Source: JADGRF01 sp036382515 | GTDB lineage: Bacteria > Myxococcota_A > Polyangia > Polyangiales > JAFGIB01 | DNA: 64,000 nucleotides | Assembly (NCBI GenBank): GCA_036382515.1 | Contig: DASVHQ010000119.1 | Span: forward strand, 1-64,000 | Reading direction: 5' to 3' | In this document: positions 8,846 to 16,683 of the stretch, one piece after another | How positions within the stretch are numbered: position 1 is the stretch's first letter | Layout of the letters: each line of letters starts with the position of its first letter | The notes under the pieces: generated by a model | Database searches by the model: none | Seen by the model: the letters and a program-made list of their open reading frames with translations, nothing else | Told to the model about the DNA's origin: nothing | Made by a program: the position numbers and the translations under genes

Positions 8846-9520
8846 ATGGCTGACGTCTCCATGGAAATGGTCAAAGAGCTTCGCCAGCGCACTGGCGCGG
8901 GCATCATGGACTGCAAGGTCGCGCTGCAAGAATCCAGCTCCGACATGGAAAAGGCAGTCGAGTACATCCAGAAGAAGGGCCTCGCGAAGGCCGCCAAGAA
9001 AGCCGGCGCCATCGCGGCCGAAGGCGCCATCCACGCGTACATCCACGCCGGCTCGCGCCTGGGCGTGCTCGTCGAAGTGAACTGCCAGACCGATTTCGTC
9101 GCGCGCAGCGAAGACTTCAAGCAGTACGTGGAAGCGGTGGGCTTGCAGATCGCTTCGATGAACCCGCTGTTCGTGCGTCGCGAGGAAGTGCCCGCGGCGA
9201 GCGTCGCCAAGCAGCGCGAAATCTTCCAGGCTCAGATGGACGAAGAAGCCGCGCAGACCGGCAAGAAGCGTCCGGCCGAGGTGGTCGAGAAGATTCTCGG
9301 CGGCAAGATCGACAAGTGGCTGCAAGACGCTTGCCTCGTGGAGCAAGTGTCGGTCGTCGACGGCGACAAGACGATCCAGACGATGGCCGACGCGCTCAGC
9401 GCCAAGATCGGCGAGAAGATCGCCGTGCGTCGCTTCGTGCGTTTCGAGCTCGGCGAGGGCATCGAAAAGAAGAGCGCCGATCTCGCGGCCGACGTGGCTG
9501 CTGCGATCTCGGGCTCGTAA
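8846..9520 (+). CDS. tsf: Translation elongation factor Ts
   Basis: The 224-residue factor exchanges GDP for GTP on EF-Tu. It contains LRQRTGAGIMDCKVAL (about 13-28) in the UBA-like N-terminal domain and VLVEVNCQTDFVAR (about 73-86) at the EF-Tu interface. At 224 residues it is the short form, lacking much of the second core repeat seen in the roughly 280-residue E. coli protein. A good AAGGAG site precedes ATG 8846. It lies 51 bp after rpsB. Confidence 0.96.
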   Translation: MADVSMEMVKELRQRTGAGIMDCKVALQESSSDMEKAVEYIQKKGLAKAAKKAGAIAAEGAIHAYIHAGSRLGVLVEVNCQTDFVARSEDFKQYVEAVGLQIASMNPLFVRREEVPAASVAKQREIFQAQMDEEAAQTGKKRPAEVVEKILGGKIDKWLQDACLVEQVSVVDGDKTIQTMADALSAKIGEKIAVRRFVRFELGEGIEKKSADLAADVAAAISGS

Positions 9521-9604
9521 AACGAGCGCACGGCAGCACGCTGATTTTCGGCGCTGCTCCTCGCTGTTTGGGCGTATGTTCGCGAGCGAAGAGGGATCCG
9601 AACC

Positions 9605-10351
9605 ATGGGCGTCAAGCACAAGCGAGTCTTGCTGAAACTCTCCGGTGAAGCGCTCTGTGGCGTGCCCGGAGGGTTCGGTCTCGAACCCAAGACGCTCGAA
9701 ACGATCAGCGAGGAGCTCTCCGAGGTTCACGCCGCCGGAGCGCAGCTCGCGATCGTGATCGGTGGCGGCAACATCTTCCGCGGCCTCAAGGGCAGCGCCG
9801 CGGGCATGGATCGCGCGAGCGCCGACTACATGGGCATGCTCGCGACCGTGATCAACGGCATCGCGTTACAAGACGCGCTCGAGAAGCACGCCGTGCCCAC
9901 GCGCTTGATGACCGCTCTCGAAGTGCGCTCCGTCGCCGAGCCGTACATCCGGCGACGCGCGGTGCGTCACCTCGAGAAGGGTCGCGTGCTCATCTTCGTC
10001 GCCGGCACCGGCAACCCCTACTTCTCCACCGACACGGCGGCAGCTCTGCGCGCCATGGAGATCCAGGCCGATCTCTTGTGCAAGGCCACCAAGGTCGAGG
10101 GCGTGTTCGACAAGGACCCGCACAAGCACAGCGACGCGAACATGTTTCGGCGCGTGTCGTACGACCACTTCATCCAGGCGCGCATGGGCGTGATGGACTC
10201 CACCGCGGTCACGCTGTGCCGGGATCACAACCTGCCGATCCGCGTGTTCGCGCTGTCGACACGCGGCAACATCAAGCGCGTCGTGCAGGGCGAGCCGATC
10301 GGCACGCTGGTCAGCGAAGCCGCCGACGTATTCGCCAACCAAGCCGAGTAA
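9605..10351 (+). CDS. pyrH: UMP kinase
   Basis: The 248-residue amino-acid-kinase-fold enzyme phosphorylates UMP to UDP. Visible motifs are VLLKLSGEALCG at the N-terminus, IVIGGGNIFRG (about 49-59), FVAGTGNPYFSTDTAA (about 131-146), and KVEGVFDKDP (about 164-173) in the nucleotide-binding region. Length is normal. It lies 84 bp after tsf and 21 bp before frr. Confidence 0.97.
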   Translation: MGVKHKRVLLKLSGEALCGVPGGFGLEPKTLETISEELSEVHAAGAQLAIVIGGGNIFRGLKGSAAGMDRASADYMGMLATVINGIALQDALEKHAVPTRLMTALEVRSVAEPYIRRRAVRHLEKGRVLIFVAGTGNPYFSTDTAAALRAMEIQADLLCKATKVEGVFDKDPHKHSDANMFRRVSYDHFIQARMGVMDSTAVTLCRDHNLPIRVFALSTRGNIKRVVQGEPIGTLVSEAADVFANQAE

Positions 10352-10372
10352 CTGACACCGCCCGGAGGAACC

Positions 10373-10930
10373 ATGATCGACGATACGCTCGCCGAGCTCG
10401 ACAAGGACATTGCCAAGGCGCACGAGGGGCTGCGCCGCGAGCTCACCAAGATTCGCACCGGCCGCGCGCATCCCTCGATCCTCGAGTCTGTGCGCGTCGA
10501 GATCTACGGCTCACAGATGCCGATCTCGCAGTGCGCGAGCGTCAACGTGCCCGAAGCTCGTCTGCTCACGGTCAAGCCCTGGGACAAGACACAGCTCAAG
10601 GCGATCGAGAAGGCGATCGTGACCTCGCCGCTGGGTCTGAACCCGCAGAGCGACGGCGAGATTCTGCGCATCCCGATGCCCCCGCTGAGTGAAGAGCGCC
10701 GCCGCGAGATGACCAAGCTCGTGAAGAAGCACGGCGAAGACACCAAGGTGGCCATTCGCAAGGCGCGCCACGACGCCAAAGACCTGCTCGCCAGCCTCAA
10801 GGATGATGGCGAGATCAGCGAAGACGCAGTCGATCGCGCGCAGAAGAAGGTCGAAGACCTGATTCAGAAGGCGAACGCCGAAGTCGACGCCATCGTCGCC
10901 CGCAAAGACAAAGACCTACTCGAGGTCTGA
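10373..10930 (+). CDS. frr: Ribosome recycling factor
   Basis: The 185-residue factor splits post-termination ribosomes together with EF-G. It shows ELTKIRTGRAHPSILE (about 22-37), PWDKTQLKAIEKAI, and PPLSEERRREMTKLVKK (about 103-119), all conserved in RRF. A GGAGG ribosome binding site lies 6 bp upstream of ATG 10373. It ends the rpsB-tsf-pyrH-frr cluster. Confidence 0.97.
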   Translation: MIDDTLAELDKDIAKAHEGLRRELTKIRTGRAHPSILESVRVEIYGSQMPISQCASVNVPEARLLTVKPWDKTQLKAIEKAIVTSPLGLNPQSDGEILRIPMPPLSEERRREMTKLVKKHGEDTKVAIRKARHDAKDLLASLKDDGEISEDAVDRAQKKVEDLIQKANAEVDAIVARKDKDLLEV

Positions 10931-10945
10931 ACGGTCGCCGACGTC

Positions 10946-10961
10946 GCGCGCTCGAGCGCGC
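10946..10961. terminator. Perfect 16-bp GC palindrome between convergent genes
   Basis: GCGCGCTCGAGCGCGC reads the same on both strands and lies 16 bp after the frr stop. The next gene arrives from the other side, ending at 10994. It could fold into a short hairpin in either transcript. There is no adjacent U-run, so a role as terminator is a guess from position. Confidence 0.35.
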
Positions 10962-10993
10962 CAGCAGCAGTTCTTCTCACCCAGTACCGCGGT

Positions 10994-13879
10994 TCAGAAC
11001 GGGGTACCGAGGTGGAAGTAGTACTGCGTGAGGCCCCCGTCGCCGAAGCCGTGCGCGATGCCCAGGCGGATCGTGACGATCACTCGGTACGTGATCTCGA
11101 TCTGTGTGAACAGCTCCGCTCCGGAGCCGACGAGGAAGTGCGAGAGCTCTAGCCGACCCGAGGTGGCGTCGCCCACGTCGGTGAAGACGTCGGCGTACAG
11201 GCGGCGCAGGTATGCCGGCAGCGTGTACACGCCGAGCTCGGGTGCGAAGAGCGGGAAGCGGTACTCCACCTGCAGCTGATGGAACTGCGTGCCGCTGCGG
11301 AAGCCCTGCGGGTAGCCGCGCAGCGCATCGCCCGCGATGTTGGGGATCGCGCCGAAGACCGCAAAATCGTAGAGCGAGATGAACGGCGAGCTCTGTGGGA
11401 AACCGCCGATCGAGAACACACCCGCGCGACCTGGATCGCCGCCGCTCTCGCCGCCGGCATAGCGGATCGCCAGTACGTGTAGCGCGGCCCACGGCATGGC
11501 GATGAACTGACGCAGCGCCCAGCGCACCGAGACCGTGTGCAGGTCGCGGCCCATGATCGGATCGGTGACGCCGACACGCAGCGCAAGGTTGCGACCGCCC
11601 GATGGGCTCACGTCGTAGGCCTCGCGCGTGACGTCCGAGTAGCGGTAGCCGAGACCAGCGCTGGGCATGAACCCGAGCTCCGGCAGCGTGGGAGGTGGGT
11701 CGTTGGGATCGATCGCACCGCCGAACGGGCGCGCCTTGCCCACGTGCGTCAGCGTGTAGTCGAAGTCGAGGGTCTGCGACTTCAGCACTGACGGGAACGT
11801 GTACGACAGCGCCACGCTGCCGCCGATGCCATCCTCGATCCAGCGGCGTGATTTTCCGCCGATGCTCAGATCGTAACGAGCGCTCAGCTCGCGAAAGATG
11901 CGCAGCGAAGGGTAGAGCGGCGAGCGGCCGTAGCTGTACGAGAGCGAAACGCTGGGGTCGCCGCTGTCGATGCTCACGGCCGTCTGCAGCGCGTAGTGAT
12001 GAAAGCCGGCGATGTCGGCTCCACCGACGCTCACGCTGACCTCGGTGCCGAGCGCACCGTCTCGAACTTCGAGTTGGTAGTTGTGCGGGGGCAGCGTGGG
12101 CAGCGGGTTGTAAGCGTGCACGGGCAACGCCTGGTCCACAGGCGGTGGGGCAGCCGTTGGGCGCGGGTCTGCGAATGGCTCGGCCAGTCGCACCGGCACG
12201 CTCGCGAGCGCTAGCGTGCGCAAGCCGAACCCCAGGTCGGTGTAGCTCACGTACGCGAGTGTCTTGCCATCCGGCGAGACGGCGGGCTGATACGCGCCGC
12301 TGACCACGTTCGTGATCTGGTAGGTGAGCCCCGTGCCCAGGTCGTATGCATACACGTTCGCGACGCCGCTGCGGTCGGAGCTGAAGTACACGCGCGCGCC
12401 ATCGGGTGACCAGGTGGGGCCGCTGTCCTGCGCGCGATCATGCGTCAGCTCGCGCACGCTGCCGCTGTCGCGGTCGAGCAGCAGGATGTCGCGGTAGCCA
12501 CCCGTGCGCCACGCGCTCCACGCGATCTGTTTGCCGTCGGGCGAGTAGCGCGGCGTGAACACTTGCTCGAACGGCCGCGAGTGAAAAACCACGTGGTGCG
12601 TTGCGTCGACGTCGTCGAGGCGGGCTTCCTCGAGCTGCGAGCTGCCATTGGCTTGCGTCACGAACACGACGTCGCGCCCGCCCGGTGAGACATCCGGTTG
12701 GCTTGCGCGCAGCCCGTGGCTGAGTCGCTCGCTGTCACCGCTCTCGAGGTCCAGGCGAAACAAGTCGTGCAGTGAGTAGATGTCGCGGTACGGCGCGTAC
12801 TGGCTGTAGACGATGGACTTTCCGTCCGGGTGCGGGCTGAGCGCAGCCTCGCCGGCCGTGCGCGTCAGCAGCGTGCCGTCGGGCGTGCGGATGCGTCCGG
12901 ATGAGCGACCATCCTGCGCGTAGTACGCGAGCCGGCCGTCGCGCAGGTAGCGCGGGCTGCGGGTGAGATCCGCGTGCCGCGCCAGCTCGCTGCCCTCCAC
13001 GACACCGACCGCTTCGATGCGCGCGCGTTGCGCTGCGTAGCGTGCGGTCAGCGCCTGCCGAAACTGCTCGTAGAGCTCCACGAACGTGAAGCCCGTGGCC
13101 CGCTTGGCGATGCGGTTGAGGCCGAAGGGGATCGCCTGTCGGCCGTAGTCCCGCCCAATCCGCGAGAGCGCCTCGGCTCCGTAGCGTTCCGCGATGAACC
13201 CGATGAAGCGCGAGCCATAGACGTAGGGGATGTCACCGTGTGGCCAGCGGACCGGATCGTTGCTGATCTGCGCGAGCGTCATCAGCCGGCCGGACAGCGC
13301 GTCCATGCGCAGGACCATGTCGACGATCGACGAGCGCTCGCGGCCGGCCGAGGTGCGGGCCGATTCCTCGAACACCGCCAGGCCCTCGATGAACCAGCGC
13401 GGCTGGACGGCGTTGGGCGCCGCGGTCTTGCCGAGGATCGCGTTCACCAGCGCAGGCAGCCCACCGATCTGGTCCAGGTGCAGGATGTGTGTGTGCTCAT
13501 GTGTGACAAGCGTGCTGATCCAGTCGTCGTAGTCGCCTATCGTGGACAGGTCATCGGGCGCCGAGGCGAACAGGCGGATCTCGTTGCGCGGGATGACGCC
13601 TGCGCTGCCGTTGGCGTCGTCGGTTTCATCCGTGAGCAAGATCAGCGTGCGTTGGCTGGCGCGGTAGCCGAGCGCTGCCGTCAGATTGGTGGTTGCGCGT
13701 TCGGCGGCGTTCGCCAGGCGCTGTGCCAGTGGCTCCAGCGGCTCGTGGTAGGTGATTTCGAAGTGCTCCGTGCGCAGCGCGTGCCAGCGCAGGCGTGGAT
13801 CGGGTGCCTGGGCGTGCACGCCAGCGGGCCCCAAGAGCCCCCAGACCACGACCCACAGCCAACGCGCCGGACGAAGCAA
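10994..13879 (-). CDS. Secreted metallopeptidase-like/TolB propeller/BamA-type barrel protein
   Basis: The 961-residue protein has three parts. A signal peptide ending GVHAQAP is followed by a peptidase MA-like domain (about 25-290) with a zinc motif, VTHEHTHILH (HExxH), and a downstream WFIEGLAVFEES that could supply the third ligand Glu. A TolB/PD40-type beta-propeller (about 300-570) follows, with repeated SPDGK-type motifs such as TWSPDGARVYFSSDRSG. The final 350 residues are a BamA/TamA-like surface antigen region, rich in alternating beta strands and ending in GTPF. The likely location is the outer membrane, with propeller and peptidase in the periplasm. Function is not known. It is convergent with frr and divergent from the FHA-DUF4388 gene. 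Confidence 0.85.
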   Translation of the reverse strand: MLRPARWLWVVVWGLLGPAGVHAQAPDPRLRWHALRTEHFEITYHEPLEPLAQRLANAAERATTNLTAALGYRASQRTLILLTDETDDANGSAGVIPRNEIRLFASAPDDLSTIGDYDDWISTLVTHEHTHILHLDQIGGLPALVNAILGKTAAPNAVQPRWFIEGLAVFEESARTSAGRERSSIVDMVLRMDALSGRLMTLAQISNDPVRWPHGDIPYVYGSRFIGFIAERYGAEALSRIGRDYGRQAIPFGLNRIAKRATGFTFVELYEQFRQALTARYAAQRARIEAVGVVEGSELARHADLTRSPRYLRDGRLAYYAQDGRSSGRIRTPDGTLLTRTAGEAALSPHPDGKSIVYSQYAPYRDIYSLHDLFRLDLESGDSERLSHGLRASQPDVSPGGRDVVFVTQANGSSQLEEARLDDVDATHHVVFHSRPFEQVFTPRYSPDGKQIAWSAWRTGGYRDILLLDRDSGSVRELTHDRAQDSGPTWSPDGARVYFSSDRSGVANVYAYDLGTGLTYQITNVVSGAYQPAVSPDGKTLAYVSYTDLGFGLRTLALASVPVRLAEPFADPRPTAAPPPVDQALPVHAYNPLPTLPPHNYQLEVRDGALGTEVSVSVGGADIAGFHHYALQTAVSIDSGDPSVSLSYSYGRSPLYPSLRIFRELSARYDLSIGGKSRRWIEDGIGGSVALSYTFPSVLKSQTLDFDYTLTHVGKARPFGGAIDPNDPPPTLPELGFMPSAGLGYRYSDVTREAYDVSPSGGRNLALRVGVTDPIMGRDLHTVSVRWALRQFIAMPWAALHVLAIRYAGGESGGDPGRAGVFSIGGFPQSSPFISLYDFAVFGAIPNIAGDALRGYPQGFRSGTQFHQLQVEYRFPLFAPELGVYTLPAYLRRLYADVFTDVGDATSGRLELSHFLVGSGAELFTQIEITYRVIVTIRLGIAHGFGDGGLTQYYFHLGTPF

Positions 13880-14014
13880 ATCGGACCTCGACGCGAAACC
13901 CTACTACTTGCGCATGCGTTCCGTGTGCTCTTCGTGGGGCGCGCGGCCGCCGCGTGCGGCCACCTGCAGCCGGCCGGAACTGTCGCTTGTGTGCCCGCGC
14001 GCTGGAACCAAGCC

Positions 14015-14043
14015 TTGACCTGGACCCCTCGGAACTCTTAACT
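14015..14043 (+). promoter_or_regulatory. Candidate sigma-70-type promoter for the FHA-DUF4388 gene
   Basis: TTGACC (14015-14020) is followed after exactly 17 bp by TTAACT (14038-14043), with an AT-rich patch after it in otherwise GC-rich DNA. The predicted start of transcription is near 14050, giving a leader of about 75 nt to ATG 14125. The -35 box fits well; the -10 box fits at only three of six positions. Confidence 0.45.
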
Positions 14044-14124
14044 TATTTCGCTGGACCCGCAGCTTCGTCTCCGGGTCCTGGGCGACGCGGGCCGAACTTG
14101 ATCGGGCCTGCCCGGCTCTTGTCC

Positions 14125-15045
14125 ATGAAGCACTACGCGATGCGTTTCATCTCGGGGAAGTACCAGGGGGGCGAGTTCCCTCTGCCGGACAATTCCGAAA
14201 TCATCGTTGGGCGCTCGAGTGAGCTCGACATGGTGCTGGTCGAAGACATGGTCTCGCGGCGTCACGCGAAGATCACGGTGAGCGCCGAGCAAGTGAGCAT
14301 CCAGGACATGGGCTCGACCAACGGCACCTTCGTGAACGGCGAGCGCATCAAGCGCGCAAACCTGAACGATGGTGACCGCGTGTTGATCGGGACGAGCATC
14401 ATCAAGCTGGTCACCTCCGACGTCGCCGCCGTGGCTGCACCTGGCGCGAAGAAGCTGCAAGAGGTGGCCGCCCACCGTCGGACCAATCAGGTGCGCAGCA
14501 TGTCCGGCGCCATCGACGAGGTGCCGCTGCCCGATCTGCTGCAGCTCTTCGGCTCGTCGCGCAAGACGGGCGTGCTCGTGGTGAAGACCGACACCGACAT
14601 CGGCAAGGTCTACCTCGAGAAGGGCATCATCATCCTGGCGACCATCAACGACTCGGGCCAGCTGCCGCCGGAGAAGTGCATCCATCGCATCATCACGTGG
14701 CGCCACGGCACGTTCTACATGGAGCCTGCGGAAGAGGGTGCGCTGCCCAGTCGCATGAAGATGTCTTGCGAGGGCGCGCTCATGGAAGGCATGCGCATCT
14801 TCGACGAGGTCAACCGCGTCGAGTTGCCATCGATGCTCTCGCGCATTGCCCTGGTGCGCCCGCTCACGGCGAAGCTGCGCGACCTCACCGCCGACCAGCT
14901 CGACGTGCTGCAAGTGGCGCTGCACCAGACGCAGATCGAAGCGGTGTTCAACAACTGCGGGCTCGACGACATCGTGATCGCGCAGTGCTTCGGCGTGTTG
15001 ATCAACAACGGCTATCTCAAGGTCACGCCGCCAGCGGCCGTTTGA
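14125..15045 (+). CDS. FHA domain plus DUF4388 protein
   Basis: From ATG 14125 the product has 306 residues. An N-terminal FHA domain (about 8-95) has VGRSSELDMVL, SRRHAKI and STNGTFVNG, the phosphothreonine-binding loops. A DUF4388-type region (about 120-230) follows, with LPDLLQLFGSSRKTGVLVV and GKVYLEKGIIILA. The remaining C-terminal part is helical. Proteins of this design occur in Myxococcota and are thought to link Ser/Thr phosphorylation to motility or gene control, which I infer from family context. The ribosome binding site is weak; a Met five residues further in is a possible start. It ends 7 bp from the convergent membrane protein gene. Confidence 0.9.
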   Translation: MKHYAMRFISGKYQGGEFPLPDNSEIIVGRSSELDMVLVEDMVSRRHAKITVSAEQVSIQDMGSTNGTFVNGERIKRANLNDGDRVLIGTSIIKLVTSDVAAVAAPGAKKLQEVAAHRRTNQVRSMSGAIDEVPLPDLLQLFGSSRKTGVLVVKTDTDIGKVYLEKGIIILATINDSGQLPPEKCIHRIITWRHGTFYMEPAEEGALPSRMKMSCEGALMEGMRIFDEVNRVELPSMLSRIALVRPLTAKLRDLTADQLDVLQVALHQTQIEAVFNNCGLDDIVIAQCFGVLINNGYLKVTPPAAV

Positions 15046-15052
15046 AGGCAGC

Positions 15053-16543
15053 TCAGGGCTGCCGTTCGAACACGAGCCACGTCCCGTGGTGCGCGCGCAG
15101 TTGGAAGTGCCGCAGCATGATCTCGGTGAACTTGGGCGGTGCGTTGCGCGCGAACACCAGCTGGTAACCCTGCGCCAGCAGGTCGCGTACCGAGTGCGGC
15201 TCCGCGAGTCGCACGCTCGCCTTGTACCGGACCGGCACCAGCGGCAGGTGCCACAGGTGCGGGCTCAGGCCGCCCTTCTGCAGTTGATAGTAGAAGACCT
15301 CGTGCCGATGCAGCTCGGGGAAGCACTCGGGATCGAGATAAGCGGATGTGTCGTCGAAGGCCACGGATGCGACTTTGCGCTCGGGCGCGAGCTTGGCGAC
15401 GAGCGGCAGGATCTCGGCGGATTCGCGCGCGACTTGCGCTTGCAAGAGGGATGCGTCGAGCGTGAGCGCGAGAGCGGAAGCGACCACGACCGAGCGAGCC
15501 GCACGCCCCAGCGCGAAGCAACCGGCCATCGCCGCGAGCTGAAAGTACACCAGCGCCGCGACGCGCAGGTTGAAGTACGAGTAGCGACCGACCCAGAACG
15601 GTAGGAAGAAGCAAGCGGTCAGCAGGCCCAAGAGGCGCAGCACATCGCGGCGGTCGAGCACGTTGGTGCGTCGCGCGCTGGCGAGCGCTGCGAGCAGGCC
15701 CAGCCAGACCACCGCGTGCCAGGTGGCGCCGTGGCTGGCGCGCATGCCGGAGAAGATCTGTCGCAAGTAGTGGAGCGCGACCTCGGGGCCGAGCCAGTGC
15801 AGCTGGGAATTCGTGCTGCGGTAACAGAACACTTGCCACAGCACGAGCAGTGTCGACGCCAGGCACGCGGGGAGCAGCCGCATGCGTGCGAGCGTGGCCG
15901 AGCTTCGGGTGAGCGCAGCCTCGCACACCGCCATGCCGACGTAGGCCAAGACGCAGAACGGGTGGAAGAGCAGGATGACCAGCAATAGCCCCATGTGGCC
16001 GCACAGCTGCAGCGCGGTCCAGCGCGCGGTCGCGGCCGCGCGTAGCTGCTCCAGCGCGATCAGCAGTAGCGGTAAAGCGATGAGGTAGTTCAACAAGCCG
16101 TGGAAGTATTCCTGGTGCGTCGCCCACGGCAGCACCAGCAGCAAGCCCCACGGGGTGTGGGCGAAGCGTCGCGCCGCGCTCGCCACGAAGCCCGCCAGCA
16201 GGACGAAGTACGCGCTGACCAGCAACCGCCCCGCCGTGTCCAGCCCGAACACCGGCCCCAGCAGGCGCAGGACCCAGTAGCAGCCCGAGTATGGTTCAAG
16301 GTGCAGCTGCCACTCGTAATACCGGGACCAGATGTGCGCGCCATCGCCTTGCAGCACGGAAGCGATGAAGAGGTGTTGCGGATAGTCCTGCATCGGCAGC
16401 GCCGCGCAGGCCCAGACCGGCCACAAGCACAGCCCCAGCAGCACGAGCGTGCACACCTTGAAGATGCGGTCTTGCCCGGGGTCGCGGCGCGCCGGTGTCG
16501 GTGACGGGCACGTTCTGCCCGGGTCGTGCGCGCCAAGCGTCAT
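15053..16543 (-). CDS. Polytopic membrane protein of unknown function
   Basis: The 496-residue protein has about ten hydrophobic segments. There is a short loop motif, LPMQDYPQHLF, after the first segment, and a soluble C-terminal region of about 120 residues. The overall plan, with an acidic loop after the first membrane segment and a soluble tail, resembles GT-C type glycosyltransferases, but I see no decisive motif. It is divergent from another large membrane protein, with 140 bp between the starts. Confidence 0.72.
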   Translation of the reverse strand: MTLGAHDPGRTCPSPTPARRDPGQDRIFKVCTLVLLGLCLWPVWACAALPMQDYPQHLFIASVLQGDGAHIWSRYYEWQLHLEPYSGCYWVLRLLGPVFGLDTAGRLLVSAYFVLLAGFVASAARRFAHTPWGLLLVLPWATHQEYFHGLLNYLIALPLLLIALEQLRAAATARWTALQLCGHMGLLLVILLFHPFCVLAYVGMAVCEAALTRSSATLARMRLLPACLASTLLVLWQVFCYRSTNSQLHWLGPEVALHYLRQIFSGMRASHGATWHAVVWLGLLAALASARRTNVLDRRDVLRLLGLLTACFFLPFWVGRYSYFNLRVAALVYFQLAAMAGCFALGRAARSVVVASALALTLDASLLQAQVARESAEILPLVAKLAPERKVASVAFDDTSAYLDPECFPELHRHEVFYYQLQKGGLSPHLWHLPLVPVRYKASVRLAEPHSVRDLLAQGYQLVFARNAPPKFTEIMLRHFQLRAHHGTWLVFERQP

Positions 16544-16683
16544 GCCAGGTCGCGATGGTAGCCCACGCTCGCGTGTGCGGATACCGCGCGCACCGTGAAC
16601 GCATGCCGCGAGCCTCCAGGTCAGGCTTGCATGGGCAGCTTTTTCCTTGGGGCAGCGCGCTTGTTCGGGGCACGCTGTGCGAG

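Noticed and set aside
7796..9730. A 644-codon open frame opposite rpsB, tsf and the start of pyrH
   Set aside because: It spans three highly conserved plus-strand genes and their spacers and has no protein-like character.
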